From Candidatus Baltobacteraceae bacterium (GTDB lineage: Bacteria > Vulcanimicrobiota > Vulcanimicrobiia > Vulcanimicrobiales > Vulcanimicrobiaceae), in assembly GCA_036488875.1 (NCBI GenBank), contig DASXGW010000008.1:186001-250000 (forward strand): a stretch of DNA of 64,000 nt. Reading direction: 5' to 3'. Positions 53,201 through 62,680 of this stretch are shown piece by piece. Position 1 is the stretch's first letter, and each line of letters begins with the position of its first letter. The position numbers and the translations under genes were made by a program. The notes beneath the pieces were generated by a model. That model searched no databases and had not been told where the DNA came from. It saw nothing but the letters and a program-made list of their open reading frames with translations.

Positions 53201-54998
53201 TCCGGAAGTAGAGCTGCTCGCGAGCATCCCCGGCGTGCGATTGCTGAACGCGCAAGAGAACCTCGGCTTTATCGGGAACTGCAACCGCGCAGCCGCAGCA
53301 GCTCGAGGCCGGTATCTATTCTTTTTAAATAACGATACCGAAGTCACGAGCTGGTGGCTCGATCGCCTGGTTGATGTGTTCGAAATGCACAGCGACGCGG
53401 CCATTGTTGGATCGAAGCTCGTCTATCCCGATGGGCGTTTGCAGGAAGCCGGCGGAATCGTCTGGCGCGACGGGAGCGCCTGGAACTACGGGCGTCTCGG
53501 TGATCCCGATGCTCCTCAATTTGCTTACGTTCGTGAAGCCGACTACATTTCGGGCGCGGCCATTTTAGTCGATGCGGAATTCTTTAGGAGCGTCGGCGGC
53601 TTCGATGTGGAGTACGCGCCGGCATACTACGAAGATACCGACCTTGCGTTCAAGGCACGCGCTCACGGCAAGAAGGTGTATTTTCAGCCCGCCTCAGTCA
53701 TCGTGCACTACGAAGGCGTTTCGCATGGAACGGACGTGGGCGGGGGCGTGAAAGCCTATCAGGCGCTCAACGCGACGAAATTCTTTGAGCGGTGGAAAGA
53801 GACGCTCGAGCGAGACCACTTTCCAAACGCCGAGAACGTCTTCGCGGCCAGAGAGCGGTCGCGAAACAAGCCGTGCGTTCTCGTCGTCGACCACTACGTT
53901 CCGCAGCCGGATCGCGATGCCGGGTCGCGCTCAACGCTGGCCGCGATGCACGCGCTCCAAAAATGTGGGATGAACGTTAAGTTCTGGCCACAGAACCGCT
54001 ACCGCGATCCTCAATACATCGACCACCTGCTGCAGTCCGGTATTGAAGTGTTCTACGACTCGAACACCGGCAGCTTCGAGGACTGGATCCGTGACATTGG
54101 AACCCATGTCGACTACGCACTATTGAGCCGCCCGCACGTCGCTGCTGAATTTATCGAAGCGCTGCGAACTCACAGTCGCGCCAAGCTTCTCTACTACGGG
54201 CACGACATCCACCACTTGCGAATAGCCAGACAGCGGGAGGTCGATCCGACGTCGGAATCTTTGCTTGAAGAAGAGTCGTACTGGCGCGAACTCGAGGAAC
54301 GTGTTTGGAGCATGGTGGACACGGTTTATTATTTCTCAGCCGAAGAAGCGGAATATGCGCGGGAATGGCTTGCTAGTCGCGGATTGTCGACCCGCGTTCG
54401 CACCGTGCCGCTGCTGGCCTTCGAAGACGTCGCAGCGTGCCCGGCGGCAAATCTTAGCGAGCGGCGCGACGTTATTTTCGTCGCCGGTTTCGGTCATCCG
54501 CCAAATATCGACGCGGCGCAATGGCTCGTTTCGAAGATCCTGCCGCAGGTCCATAGCCGCCGGCCGAATACACATATGTGGATCGTCGGCTCGAATCCAA
54601 CGGATGAGGTGAGAGCGCTCGCCGGTCCCGACGTGACCGTTACGGGGTCGGTTTCCGAAGCGGAACTGGAGGCATTCTACCAGCGCGCACGAGTCGCCGT
54701 TGCGCCCATGCGGTTCGGCGCGGGCGTGAAGGGAAAAGTCGTCGAGGCGATGCGTTATGGCTTGCCCATGGTTACGACCAGCGTCGGCGTGCAGGGACTC
54801 GGGTACGCATCCGATGCCTTGCGAGCTTCAGACGATGCGACGACGCTTGCGGACTATATCGTCGCGTTGCTCGAGGATGACGACCTGTGGCGGGAGCTTT
54901 CTGCGCGATCGCAGGAAATCGTTCGTCGTGAGTTTTCCCTTGATGCGATGTGTCGCGCGTTTGCAGACGACGTTCTGATGCCGCCGGTCCGGGCTTAA
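50202..54998 (+). CDS. Giant sulfotransferase-coiled coil-GT2-GT4 fusion protein
   Basis: The protein has 1,598 residues from GTG 50202. Residues ~27-280 are a sulfotransferase-like domain with the PAPS-binding G32-M-H-R-S-G-T-S-L40. A coiled coil of roughly 600 residues (~300-940) follows, containing near-exact heptad-like repeats. The GT2 domain starts at ~956 ([53 protein letters not shown]). The GT4-type domain starts at ~1221 ([56 protein letters not shown]). All domains keep their core motifs, and the frame has no interruption. It may sulfate and extend a surface glycan from one scaffold. It overlaps the convergent FkbH-like gene by 4 bp. Confidence 0.88.
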   Translation: MPAERDRSGKNVNQRVVRDADFVTRRAAIVLGMHRSGTSLMAALLCKAGADPPRQLMAGGGDNPTGHWESWPLYFLDNELLAALGLSWDSTLSLPPEMLRSTKTERFMPRYAEVIAEEYDGSDFLCAKDPRLCRIFPVLRRALEDGGIAPSCILIARHPLEVAASLRDRDGFHWSKSLLLWLRHVLEAELHSRDLPRVFVTYDQLMSDWRDVLHKVGERLDISWPRRQSEIDLAFEYIIADSLRHHRNSIKQLDARRDVVRWVKAIYRACVAASEDEDVTAIFDDIRNQVAVADKAYEPLLAAAEVQRKGLEASVTSEQKTVKTLRSDLSARDGDLEALRSEAGSLNDQLAARRQELEDARRQAEAVRADSDALSAKADWLYTELTARDEELQESRQQAEALRSEAEAMRGQAQDFRARNAILLNEVRLQHAELVKRDADLGAARNQAKAATGANDALSGENEALRGENEALRRESEALHGELTLLREQTARIESEFGKAQSHATETLAKAEALLLENDELNRKAEWLFGRLTTREAELTQERQHVEDSRLELDASRADCEGLRAEADDLRNQLNARAAELESAQQQAAAERAENQLLRTGEAGVSEQLNGRNAELDASRGETRALREQLSSRDSELNEAKQRAEAVRGEMETLSAKADRLYEQLTAREAELLQSRQRLASSTEDMAALKVERDAERRDSEVARNELTSAHSTLSSAKDQIGLLREQLVTLQSVIAQRDADVTAMREELAAVRRESGALHERLFSLQREADSESARLAVRDRELTERQARVDAALAAVEDGRSEVQALREMVHGRDAELNDLRELLSAERAAKRSIEVQNAILSARAAQGRAEAVLDSKDQAQAPVAESSQRAVPIGDRSPLRDDERIESLLQQLAAAREARDAMRAELALEREAALGERLPELKYTELVAKVAAEDAGAGSNADAAAKIRLPISAEPEVSVIIPTYGKVGYTLQCLASIMNYQSRRAFEVIVAEDASGDPEVELLASIPGVRLLNAQENLGFIGNCNRAAAAARGRYLFFLNNDTEVTSWWLDRLVDVFEMHSDAAIVGSKLVYPDGRLQEAGGIVWRDGSAWNYGRLGDPDAPQFAYVREADYISGAAILVDAEFFRSVGGFDVEYAPAYYEDTDLAFKARAHGKKVYFQPASVIVHYEGVSHGTDVGGGVKAYQALNATKFFERWKETLERDHFPNAENVFAARERSRNKPCVLVVDHYVPQPDRDAGSRSTLAAMHALQKCGMNVKFWPQNRYRDPQYIDHLLQSGIEVFYDSNTGSFEDWIRDIGTHVDYALLSRPHVAAEFIEALRTHSRAKLLYYGHDIHHLRIARQREVDPTSESLLEEESYWRELEERVWSMVDTVYYFSAEEAEYAREWLASRGLSTRVRTVPLLAFEDVAACPAANLSERRDVIFVAGFGHPPNIDAAQWLVSKILPQVHSRRPNTHMWIVGSNPTDEVRALAGPDVTVTGSVSEAELEAFYQRARVAVAPMRFGAGVKGKVVEAMRYGLPMVTTSVGVQGLGYASDALRASDDATTLADYIVALLEDDDLWRELSARSQEIVRREFSLDAMCRAFADDVLMPPVRA
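51579..51662 (+). repeat. Tandem heptad repeats in the giant fusion's coiled coil
   Basis: Four consecutive seven-residue units ([28 protein letters not shown]; residues 460-487) are encoded by imperfect 21-bp direct repeats. They keep the heptad phase, so they lengthen the coil without breaking it. This suggests recent growth by repeat slippage. Confidence 0.65.
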
Positions 54999-56821
54999 GC
55001 CGGAAGGGAGTCGCCACTCTTGGGAGCCGTCTCCCAAGATTTCGTTAACCTCACGTGCGCTGGAACACAAAGCGCCTGAGCCAACGGCCGTTCCCATCGG
55101 CCGTTGGCGCCAACAAAACCGCAGCGGTCAAAGAGGTCTCGCACGACGCTGTTGAGTGGTGTCTCAACGATCGTCCCGACCGCACTCTTCCGCCCACTCT
55201 CACCGAACAGCTCTAAAAGCGCAGACATCGCTGCCACCTCAACGTCGAGTGCAATGACCCTGCAGCTCATTGCAAACTGTTCGATGTGCGACCCCTCGGT
55301 AATAATAATGCCGACGAGCCCATAGTTGGTGAACCGGTCGCTCGCGCGCAGCGTGAAAAGGCGCTTTCCCGCGCGAAGGGCTTCCCGACATTCCTGCTCG
55401 GACCGCCGCACGCCGGTCGTGTTGAACTGATTGGTCCGATTGAGCAGCTCGACGGCACGCGCGAACTCCTCTGAATCCGTGTCGACGATCTCGCTGAGCG
55501 ACACCTTAAGATCGAGCGTTTTGAGAAAATCTTCGCGCCCAAGCTGTTGGCGCTGCTCCTCCCGCACGATCTGCGCCCGAACCATCTCCGTGCGGCTTGC
55601 CGCTTCCGTGCTAAGGCGCGCTACCTGCGTTTCAGCAGACCACAGCAATATCCGCCGCCACAACAGCGGGTTAGAGCCCAACGTTCGAATGCCTGGGAAG
55701 GCGCCTTCGATCGCAGCGCGTTCCACGGGATTGTCGTCGATGAAAAGGACGCTGCGCGGTGTTAAATTCACCGTTTTTAAGATCTGTTCGATTCCGTTGG
55801 CTTTAGGTTCCCAGCTGATCTTCAAAGCGACAAAGTCTTCGGGCCTAAGCCGCCCCATAAATATCTGGTTCCACAGGTCACTTATTCGCTTTTCGTCGTT
55901 CTTACTGACGACGGCGAGCAGAACGCCTCGGCGGCGCAAATACGTCAGCGCCTCAACGACACCGAGCGGCCAGCCTTCTAGCGCATGCGGCTGTACTTCT
56001 GTGAACTCGGCGGCAACGCCGCGCCACAATGTGTCGTCGAGGTCGAGAATGACCATTTTTACTGAGTCAACCTGTCGCAACGTTCGATACATGGCGACGA
56101 TCTCGTCCCAGACGGCAACCATCACGTCTTCGCCATTCGAAGGGTACCACTCCGTGGCGCGTGCGGGGCCCTCGAGCCGTTGTTCGTCGTATTCGAAGTC
56201 GTAGTCGGTAAGTTGGCTGCTGTGGTTGGTTACGGCCAGCACGTCATCCTGATAATAGCGGCGTCCGAACGTAGCGATAACGGAATCTAGATCGAAAAAA
56301 TAGCAGTTCTTATAATCGAGGAGCATGTCCGCAAGAGCTTCGTTCAACTTTTCAACGAAGTGAACCATATTGCGGAGATCGTACCGCGGGAAGAATCTGC
56401 CCATCGGGTTCTGTTGTGGGACCATGAAGTTCCAAACGAACGTCAATAACCCATGCTCCACGTTCCACAGCAGCGCCGCGTCCAAGAACATACGGAGGTT
56501 CTGCTTCGAAGTTTCGAACAACCGTTCATATGCCGTGACGTCGCCGTACGACAACGAGAAATACTCGTAATCTTTCAGGATAGACCGCATCGGTATTTGC
56601 AGCACCTGAAAGTCGTATTCCGCGACTGGTTTGGGCGGAAGCTCGGGAAGCCGCGGAACGTTATTGATTAGGAAGAAGTCGCACGGGCATCCATTATCGG
56701 CGTGTTCGATATAAGGCGGATAGCCGGTTATGAGGCACTCGCCCAGGACGATGCAACGACGAATCCCAATCGGCGTCAGAGCCAAATCCAGCGGAACCCT
56801 GAATTCCTTGTTCTCTATCAT
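54995..56821 (-). CDS. FkbH-like HAD-superfamily protein with C-terminal GNAT-like domain
   Basis: The product has 608 residues. An N-terminal ~240-residue region (SGNH-hydrolase-like in this family) is followed by the HAD motif [10 protein letters not shown] (around residue 256), [11 protein letters not shown] and the [10 protein letters not shown] motif. The C-terminal region ([22 protein letters not shown]) is GNAT-like. FkbH proteins attach glyceryl or other acyl units from activated precursors to carrier proteins. No acyl carrier protein gene is next door. Here it may supply an acyl or glycerate decoration for the glycan. Confidence 0.85.
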   Translation of the reverse strand: MIENKEFRVPLDLALTPIGIRRCIVLGECLITGYPPYIEHADNGCPCDFFLINNVPRLPELPPKPVAEYDFQVLQIPMRSILKDYEYFSLSYGDVTAYERLFETSKQNLRMFLDAALLWNVEHGLLTFVWNFMVPQQNPMGRFFPRYDLRNMVHFVEKLNEALADMLLDYKNCYFFDLDSVIATFGRRYYQDDVLAVTNHSSQLTDYDFEYDEQRLEGPARATEWYPSNGEDVMVAVWDEIVAMYRTLRQVDSVKMVILDLDDTLWRGVAAEFTEVQPHALEGWPLGVVEALTYLRRRGVLLAVVSKNDEKRISDLWNQIFMGRLRPEDFVALKISWEPKANGIEQILKTVNLTPRSVLFIDDNPVERAAIEGAFPGIRTLGSNPLLWRRILLWSAETQVARLSTEAASRTEMVRAQIVREEQRQQLGREDFLKTLDLKVSLSEIVDTDSEEFARAVELLNRTNQFNTTGVRRSEQECREALRAGKRLFTLRASDRFTNYGLVGIIITEGSHIEQFAMSCRVIALDVEVAAMSALLELFGESGRKSAVGTIVETPLNSVVRDLFDRCGFVGANGRWERPLAQALCVPAHVRLTKSWETAPKSGDSLPA

Positions 56822-56874
56822 TGCCGGTGCCGTGGATTTTACGAGAGAACGGAGCGGCTCCTAGCGCGTTGAAT

Positions 56875-56990
56875 CGAGGAAGGGCTGGCTGGGCTGCTAA
56901 AGAGCCCGACCAGGTAAGCCCTCGCGCCGAAGGTCCGAATAAGTGGAAGTATGGTATGCGGCCGGGGGTAACCAGGCCAGCGCCCCATAC
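56875..56990 (+). ncRNA. Structured leader, possible cis-regulatory RNA upstream of the phosphoesterase gene
   Basis: Two hairpins can be folded. In the first (56875-56924), CTGG/CCAG and GGGCT/AGCCC form a stem with a CT/GA internal loop and a gcuaaag loop. In the second (56949-56990), GTATGG pairs with CCATAC and encloses GGCC/GGCC. Spacing and order do not match a riboswitch class I can name. The element ends about 15 bp before the GTG at 57006. It could also be an ordinary leader with chance GC-rich pairing. Confidence 0.3.
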
Positions 56991-57005
56991 GTTGCAGGTT
57001 AGGAC

Positions 57006-58436
57006 GTGGAACCGACAAAGTACAGGCAGCCCATGCGTGCGCTCCTTAGCGACGTCGTCATTTCAATGCGTGCCGGCGGGCGCACTTTGTGCGCCGCGAT
57101 CGTAGCGAGCGCGCTATTATCCGGCTGCTCGCCTGGCGCCGCCCCCTCGTTGCTGGGGGGCGCGTCCGCCGTACCGCAGGCTCGCCCCGCGATGTCGCCA
57201 AGCACGCCGATCAAGCACATCATCGTCATCGTCCAGGAAAACCGAAGCTTCGATAACATCTTCGCCGGCTTCCCCGGCGCAGAGGCACCGACGTTTGGAA
57301 AGCGGCACGACGGGACGACGGTGCCATTGCGCCCCTTAGGGTTTATCGCGCCGGGGGACGCCTGGGGCTACTACTCGTTCCAGCAAGGCCAAGCGGACTA
57401 CGATCACGGGAAGATGGACGGGTTCGATCTGGCGCAGAACATTAACAAGCTTCCCGTCGGCAACGATGTCTATAGCTATATTCCGCGCAACCTCGTTGCG
57501 CCATATTGGACGATGGCACATCAATACGTGCTGGCCGACCATATGTTCCCGACGATGTTTGGCCCGAGCTACACTGGGCACCTCACGCTCGTTGCCGGCG
57601 ACACGCTGTTGCAGACGGGCCTGGCCGAAGTCGACACGCCGACCGCGATGCCGTGGGGCTGTGATGCGCCAGCCGGGACTGGATCCGATACGTACAGCTC
57701 GTCTGGGGTTTACACGTATAAAAATGGCCCTTTTCCTTGCTTTGATGACTCGAACTCAATCTTCGGTCCGAAGACCATCGCCGCTTCCCTCGATGCTGCG
57801 AAGGTTTCTTGGAAATACTATGACCCGGCCTTGTCTAACCCCGGTTTTCAATGGTCCGTCTTCGACTCTATCCGCGACGTGCGCTACGGACCGGACTGGA
57901 AGAATAATGTCAGCAGTCCACCGACGAACGTGCTCAAAGATATCTCGAGCGGAGACTTGCCGGCGGTTTCTTACGTCATACCAGACTGGCTCGACTCCGA
58001 TCATTCGGATACGAACAGTAACACGGGACCATCCTGGGTTGCCTCGGTGGTTAACGCAGTAGGTCAGAGCAAGTATTGGAACTCCTCAGCGATCGTCGTG
58101 GTATGGGACGATTGGGGCGGCTGGTATGACAACGTACCGCCGCCACAGCTGGACTTCTTGGGACTGGGCATCCGCGTGCCTTGCATCATCATCTCCCCGT
58201 ACGCGCGCGCACACTACGTTTCGCACACGCAGTACGAGTTCGGCAGCGTTCTCAAGTTTATCGAGCAGACGTTTGGCGTCCCCTCGCTCGGCGCAACCGA
58301 CGCACGCGCGGCCAGTCTCGTAGACAGCTTCAACTTCCTGCAGTCTCCGCGCAAGTTCGTCCCGGTATCCGCGCCGTACAGTATGATTCACTTCCTGCGG
58401 GCGAAGCCATCGCACAGGGCTCCGGACGACATGTGA
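57006..58436 (+). CDS. Phosphoesterase-family (AcpA/phospholipase C-like) lipoprotein
   Basis: The product has 476 residues from GTG 57006; ATG 57033 and ATG 57066 are also in frame and give shorter signals. The lipobox is ALLSGCS. The phosphoesterase motif is IIVIVQENRSFDNIFAGFPG, with PTMFGPSYTGHLTLVAG and the metal-binding VVWDDWGGWYDNV and ISPYARAHYVSHTQYEF. Relatives hydrolyse phosphomonoesters or phospholipids outside the cytoplasm. It is coupled to the following lipoprotein gene by a 1-bp TGATG overlap. Confidence 0.88.
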   Translation: MEPTKYRQPMRALLSDVVISMRAGGRTLCAAIVASALLSGCSPGAAPSLLGGASAVPQARPAMSPSTPIKHIIVIVQENRSFDNIFAGFPGAEAPTFGKRHDGTTVPLRPLGFIAPGDAWGYYSFQQGQADYDHGKMDGFDLAQNINKLPVGNDVYSYIPRNLVAPYWTMAHQYVLADHMFPTMFGPSYTGHLTLVAGDTLLQTGLAEVDTPTAMPWGCDAPAGTGSDTYSSSGVYTYKNGPFPCFDDSNSIFGPKTIAASLDAAKVSWKYYDPALSNPGFQWSVFDSIRDVRYGPDWKNNVSSPPTNVLKDISSGDLPAVSYVIPDWLDSDHSDTNSNTGPSWVASVVNAVGQSKYWNSSAIVVVWDDWGGWYDNVPPPQLDFLGLGIRVPCIIISPYARAHYVSHTQYEFGSVLKFIEQTFGVPSLGATDARAASLVDSFNFLQSPRKFVPVSAPYSMIHFLRAKPSHRAPDDM

Positions 58437-60841
58437 TGATACGCGGCAAACGCGGAGCGGGCGTTTTAATCGCATGCGCCTTTCTCATCGCAGGCTGTGC
58501 CGGACCATATCGTGCGGGTACAGGGCAGTTGGTTCCACCGGTGGTGCCGATGACCGATGCCGGCGCAGGCGCACCTTGGGACGGGAAAGGCCCACAGTTA
58601 GTCGTTACGTCGAAGGCTGATAGCGGTCGTGGATCGTTGCGTGACACCCTTGCGAAAGCACAGAGCGGCAGCACGGTCACGTTCCATCTGCCCAAGCACG
58701 CGCAGATCAAGTTGACGACGGGGCCAATCACAATTTCGAAGAAGATCAGAATCACTGGGCCTGGGACGACGGTGCTCTTTATCTCCGCAAATCGAAAGTC
58801 GCAGATCTTCTCGGTGGCCGCGCACGTCGTGGCGAGCATCAGTGACCTCACATTACGGGACGGAAAGGCCGCGCAAGGCGGCGCGATCTATAATGCCGGG
58901 TCGCTCACTGTCGACGATGTGGCGTTCAACGGGAATGCGGCGTCGGGCGCCGGCAGCTCGACTGCCGTCGCAGAGAAGGCGACCCCGCTAAGTCGACGGC
59001 CCTTCCGCCTAGGCTCTCACGCGATCAGACACGCCCACGCTCCGCGGATGATGGTTACCGATGCGTCGGGGGCGGGCGCGGGTGGTGCAATCTACAACGC
59101 GGCTCACGCGAAGCTCACCGTTACTAAGAGCATGTTTTCAGAAAACGCGGCTGCCTACGGCGGAGCAATCGACAACCTGGGCATGGCGAAGCTGACCTCC
59201 GACGTGTTTAAGAACAATGCGGGGTATCGCGGCTCCGGGTCACCCGTTGTGGGGGCATTCGGTTATGGCGCGGCGCTCTACGACAGCGGAAAGCTCACCG
59301 TCGCGTCGTGCACGTTCACTGCGAACGTCGCCGGAGGACATTCGCAGGGGAGTTTCGGCGTCGGCGGTGCGATTGCACAGATTTCAGGTGTGACGACTGT
59401 GGTAAACAGCGTTTTCGATTCGAACATCGCAGGCGGTGGAACAGGCGGATCGTGGGGAACCGGGGGAGCGATATATACAACGGCGGGATCGCTAAGCGTG
59501 TCCGGCAGCACGTTTAATGCAAACGAAGCTGGAGGCGACTCGTACGGTTACGGAGGCGGCATTTATGCCGATCAAACTTTTTCCGGTTCCAAGAACAAGT
59601 TTTCCCAGAATTTCTCGGACGGAACGAGCGGATCGGGGGCCGCGTACGGGGGTGCCGTGTATGCCGGCAACGGCGTCTCAATGAGCGTAAGCACGTTTTC
59701 CAGCAATAGTGCAAGGGCCGGCTACGCCTTCGGCGGCGCCATAGACGGCGAGTCGAGCTCCACGCTCCCGTCCGATTCATTTACCGGCAATAGCGCCGTC
59801 GGTGGCTCGGGAGGCTACGCTGAAGGCGGCGCCGTCTACCTCGGAAGCGGAAGCAGCGTGTTTACATCTGCGACGTTCTCGGCAAACCGCGCTTCGGCAG
59901 CTGGGGCGGGTTCGTTTGCAAGCGGCGGCGGGGTTGCCGCATTCGCCGCCGTGAACATCGGCGGTGCGAGCTCCTTTTCCGCAAACGTCGCTAGCGCGGC
60001 GATCACGGGTTATGGTGGGGAAGGAGGCGCGATGGCAATCGAGCAAGGGCCGTTCTCGTTCATCGGCGCCATTAGCAACAACACCGCGACTACTCAGGGC
60101 GGCGGTTTGTGGATCGACGGCCTGGCAACGCTGACGAACTCCACAATCTCCGGAAACAGTGTCACTGCCATGCAGGCTGCTAATGACGGTGGCGGTGGCA
60201 TCTACGCGGCGTACGCGGCCACGCTGACGATGTCTGGCTCAACCATAGCATCGAACAAGGTGTACGGTACGCCCGCCTATGCTGGTGGAGGCGGGATCTT
60301 CAACGCCGGCGGTGCTACGATGACGAACAGCACCATAGAGAACAATACTTCGTCGGTCGACGGGGGCGGCTTGGAAAACGATGCTGCCGCGAACGTCAGC
60401 CTTGAAAATATGACGATCTACGCCAACACGGCCTCCTTAAACGGTGGTAGCCTCAAGAATCTCTATGCCGATGCCTCCATCACTATCGCCAACTCGATTC
60501 TGGCTCACGGGACCGCGTCAGGTGGTCCGAACGAGATCTCGAACGACGGCAGCGTTGTTTCAGGCGACTACGACATCATTCAAAGCCCGGTAGTAGGTAA
60601 CGTTATCAGCGGCACGACCTCGCACGATCTCGCCGTCGACCCGCAACTCGCGGGATTGGCCAGTAACGGCGGTCCGACGCAAACGAGCGCCGACGGCAAA
60701 ACAAGTCCCGGGACCGCTTATATTCCCTTTGACAGCTGCTTGCAGTTCAACATCTTCGTCGATCAGCGCGGGCTTCCGAGAGATCCAGTCCTCGACAAGG
60801 ATAGCTGCGACGTCGGTGCCTACGAAAATCAAGATCCTTAG
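58436..60841 (+). CDS. Right-handed beta-helix lipoprotein (Pmp/autotransporter-like repeats)
   Basis: The product has 801 residues from ATG 58436, giving a lipoprotein signal with the lipobox LIAGCAG. An early TSKADSGRGSLRDTLAKAQSG segment is the usual entry to CSLREA/beta-helix proteins. Many imperfect repeats follow of the type GGAIYNAG.....V..S.F..N.A, including GGGIYADQ and GGGIFNAGGATMTNSTIENN. These fold into a parallel beta-helix. It is probably surface-exposed, perhaps binding or degrading polysaccharide, though no catalytic site is evident. Confidence 0.82.
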   Translation: MIRGKRGAGVLIACAFLIAGCAGPYRAGTGQLVPPVVPMTDAGAGAPWDGKGPQLVVTSKADSGRGSLRDTLAKAQSGSTVTFHLPKHAQIKLTTGPITISKKIRITGPGTTVLFISANRKSQIFSVAAHVVASISDLTLRDGKAAQGGAIYNAGSLTVDDVAFNGNAASGAGSSTAVAEKATPLSRRPFRLGSHAIRHAHAPRMMVTDASGAGAGGAIYNAAHAKLTVTKSMFSENAAAYGGAIDNLGMAKLTSDVFKNNAGYRGSGSPVVGAFGYGAALYDSGKLTVASCTFTANVAGGHSQGSFGVGGAIAQISGVTTVVNSVFDSNIAGGGTGGSWGTGGAIYTTAGSLSVSGSTFNANEAGGDSYGYGGGIYADQTFSGSKNKFSQNFSDGTSGSGAAYGGAVYAGNGVSMSVSTFSSNSARAGYAFGGAIDGESSSTLPSDSFTGNSAVGGSGGYAEGGAVYLGSGSSVFTSATFSANRASAAGAGSFASGGGVAAFAAVNIGGASSFSANVASAAITGYGGEGGAMAIEQGPFSFIGAISNNTATTQGGGLWIDGLATLTNSTISGNSVTAMQAANDGGGGIYAAYAATLTMSGSTIASNKVYGTPAYAGGGGIFNAGGATMTNSTIENNTSSVDGGGLENDAAANVSLENMTIYANTASLNGGSLKNLYADASITIANSILAHGTASGGPNEISNDGSVVSGDYDIIQSPVVGNVISGTTSHDLAVDPQLAGLASNGGPTQTSADGKTSPGTAYIPFDSCLQFNIFVDQRGLPRDPVLDKDSCDVGAYENQDP

Positions 60842-60881
60842 CTCAAGATCCTACGGAAACGCGTTTCGGGTGGAGGAGTAC

Positions 60882-62672
60882 ATGAAGCGAACCCTCGTTT
60901 TTTCAGCGCTGGCGCTGGCCGCGCTTTCGGCCTGTAGCGGCGGCAACGGCGTTCTGCCGTCGTCGTTCGTGGGGGGAGCGGCAGGGCGCCACCGAACGAC
61001 TACTAAGAGTCACGCGACGATCGTCATTTCCATTCCCACGATCGGTGCCGCCGCTCGGCGCCAAAGACAGAAGTTGCATCGTCACTATGTGTCGCCCGCC
61101 ACACAGTCGGTTGCGATCGCCGTCACCTTCGCCGACGCCACCGTCAAAAGCTTTAACGCTGACCTCACGCCAGCATCCAACTCGCATTGCGTTGCAGATT
61201 CGACGGGTACGACCTGCACGATTACAGCAGATCTTCCCGTCGGGAACTACACGGCTGCATTTACCACCTACGACGGCTTGCTGAGCGGAAAAACGCCGAC
61301 AGGCCACGTGCTGTCGGCCAATCAAAGCATTCCCTTTTCGATCAAAAAGAATAACCCGAACGACGTCAAGGTGGTACTCGACGGAATTCCAACGGCGGTT
61401 GCCTTCATTCCGTCTGCTTCGTCCACGATCTACGGAAACCAGACGCTGGGTTACGTTATGCCGCGGTGCAGTCCAACCCCGCAGTCCGTCAGCGTGGTCG
61501 GCATCGACGCCGACGGCAATTTCATCGTTGGCCACGGTGCACCGGCGGTCACCCTGCGTTCGGGCTCCTCGATGCTGGCCGTGTCGACGCCAAAACCGTC
61601 ATCTCCCAATACGTTCGTGTTAATGCCTCCAAAACCGCCGACTTATCCGCCGGGCGGCTCGGCGGTGTTTTTGGAAGCGCTCGCGACGCCGCGAAGCGGC
61701 AGCGGCGGCATCCCAGTTGCTCTCGTGTTAAAGATAACGTTCAGCAGCGACATCTGCGGAGTCGTGACCGAGTTTCCGCTTCCTAGCGCGAGCAGTCAGC
61801 CGTTCGGTATCACCGTGGGTTCAGACAACGCCATTTGGTTCACCGAAAAGAACACGAACAAGATCGGCCGCATTCCAACGACGGCAACGCTCTCCAACTC
61901 GCAGATCACCGAGTATACGCTGCCGACGGCAAACGCGGGCCCGATTAGCATTGCCGCTGGTAGCGACGGAGCATTGTGGTTCGCAGAATACAACGTCGGG
62001 CAAATCGGGCGGATACCGATGAATGGCTCGCCGATATTTGAGTTCGTCGTTCCAACGGCACACAGCTTTCCTCGTGCCATCGCCGCTGGACCGGATGGAG
62101 CTATGTGGTTCACGGAGCTGTTGGGAAACAAGATCGGGCGCATTCCGACGAGCGGACCAATCGTGGTCATGGAATTCTCAGTTCCAACCGCGTCGAGCCA
62201 ACCGGCCGGTATTGCGCCTGGTCCGGATGGCGCGATGTGGTTTACGGAATCCTCTGGGAATAAGGTTGGCCGTATCACGACTGATGGTACGTCGGTGGCG
62301 GACTACTCCGTTGGTGCTTCGGTAAAACCGTTTGACCTGGCAGCCGGCCCAGACGGAAATTTGTGGTTCACGCAATGCGGCGCACACAGTGTCGGTACCG
62401 TCGCAACCGCAGGTTCACCAGTCACCGAATACTTAGTACCCGCCTTTTTAGGTTTTCCCGCCACAACCTATGGGATTACCGCCGGCCCGGACAGCGCGAT
62501 GTGGTTTACGAACGAAGCATCGCAATCGATCGGTCGCGTTGCCACTGATGGTTCTTTTTCTCAGTTCCCCTTAGCGACGGCTGCCGCTCACCCAGTTAAC
62601 ATCATCAAAGGTCCGGATGGGAATTTGTGGTTTACAGAGTTCCTTGGAAATAAAGTCGGTCGCATCCAATAG
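60882..62672 (+). CDS. Virginiamycin B lyase-like (Vgb) beta-propeller lipoprotein
   Basis: The product has 596 residues from ATG 60882, with GGAGGAG three bases upstream. The lipobox is ALSACSG. An N-terminal ~300-residue region is followed by a Vgb-type propeller. Its repeats are of the form GITVGSDNAIWFTEKNTNKIGRI, with AAGPDGAMWFTELLGNKIGRI and KGPDGNLWFTEFLGNKVGRI later. Vgb lyases linearise streptogramin B antibiotics, but most such lipoproteins are probably structural propellers. Resistance is not implied. Confidence 0.85.
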   Translation: MKRTLVFSALALAALSACSGGNGVLPSSFVGGAAGRHRTTTKSHATIVISIPTIGAAARRQRQKLHRHYVSPATQSVAIAVTFADATVKSFNADLTPASNSHCVADSTGTTCTITADLPVGNYTAAFTTYDGLLSGKTPTGHVLSANQSIPFSIKKNNPNDVKVVLDGIPTAVAFIPSASSTIYGNQTLGYVMPRCSPTPQSVSVVGIDADGNFIVGHGAPAVTLRSGSSMLAVSTPKPSSPNTFVLMPPKPPTYPPGGSAVFLEALATPRSGSGGIPVALVLKITFSSDICGVVTEFPLPSASSQPFGITVGSDNAIWFTEKNTNKIGRIPTTATLSNSQITEYTLPTANAGPISIAAGSDGALWFAEYNVGQIGRIPMNGSPIFEFVVPTAHSFPRAIAAGPDGAMWFTELLGNKIGRIPTSGPIVVMEFSVPTASSQPAGIAPGPDGAMWFTESSGNKVGRITTDGTSVADYSVGASVKPFDLAAGPDGNLWFTQCGAHSVGTVATAGSPVTEYLVPAFLGFPATTYGITAGPDSAMWFTNEASQSIGRVATDGSFSQFPLATAAAHPVNIIKGPDGNLWFTEFLGNKVGRIQ

Positions 62673-62680
62673 CCGTTTGG

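Noticed and set aside
56875-56990. A c-di-GMP-I or glutamine-type riboswitch
   Set aside because: Short similarities (GUAAGCC, CCGAAGG, GGAAGUA) occur, but their order and the required stems do not match either consensus.
60882-62672. Streptogramin B resistance gene
   Set aside because: The propeller repeats resemble Vgb, but such lipoproteins are widespread and the lyase active site was not established.
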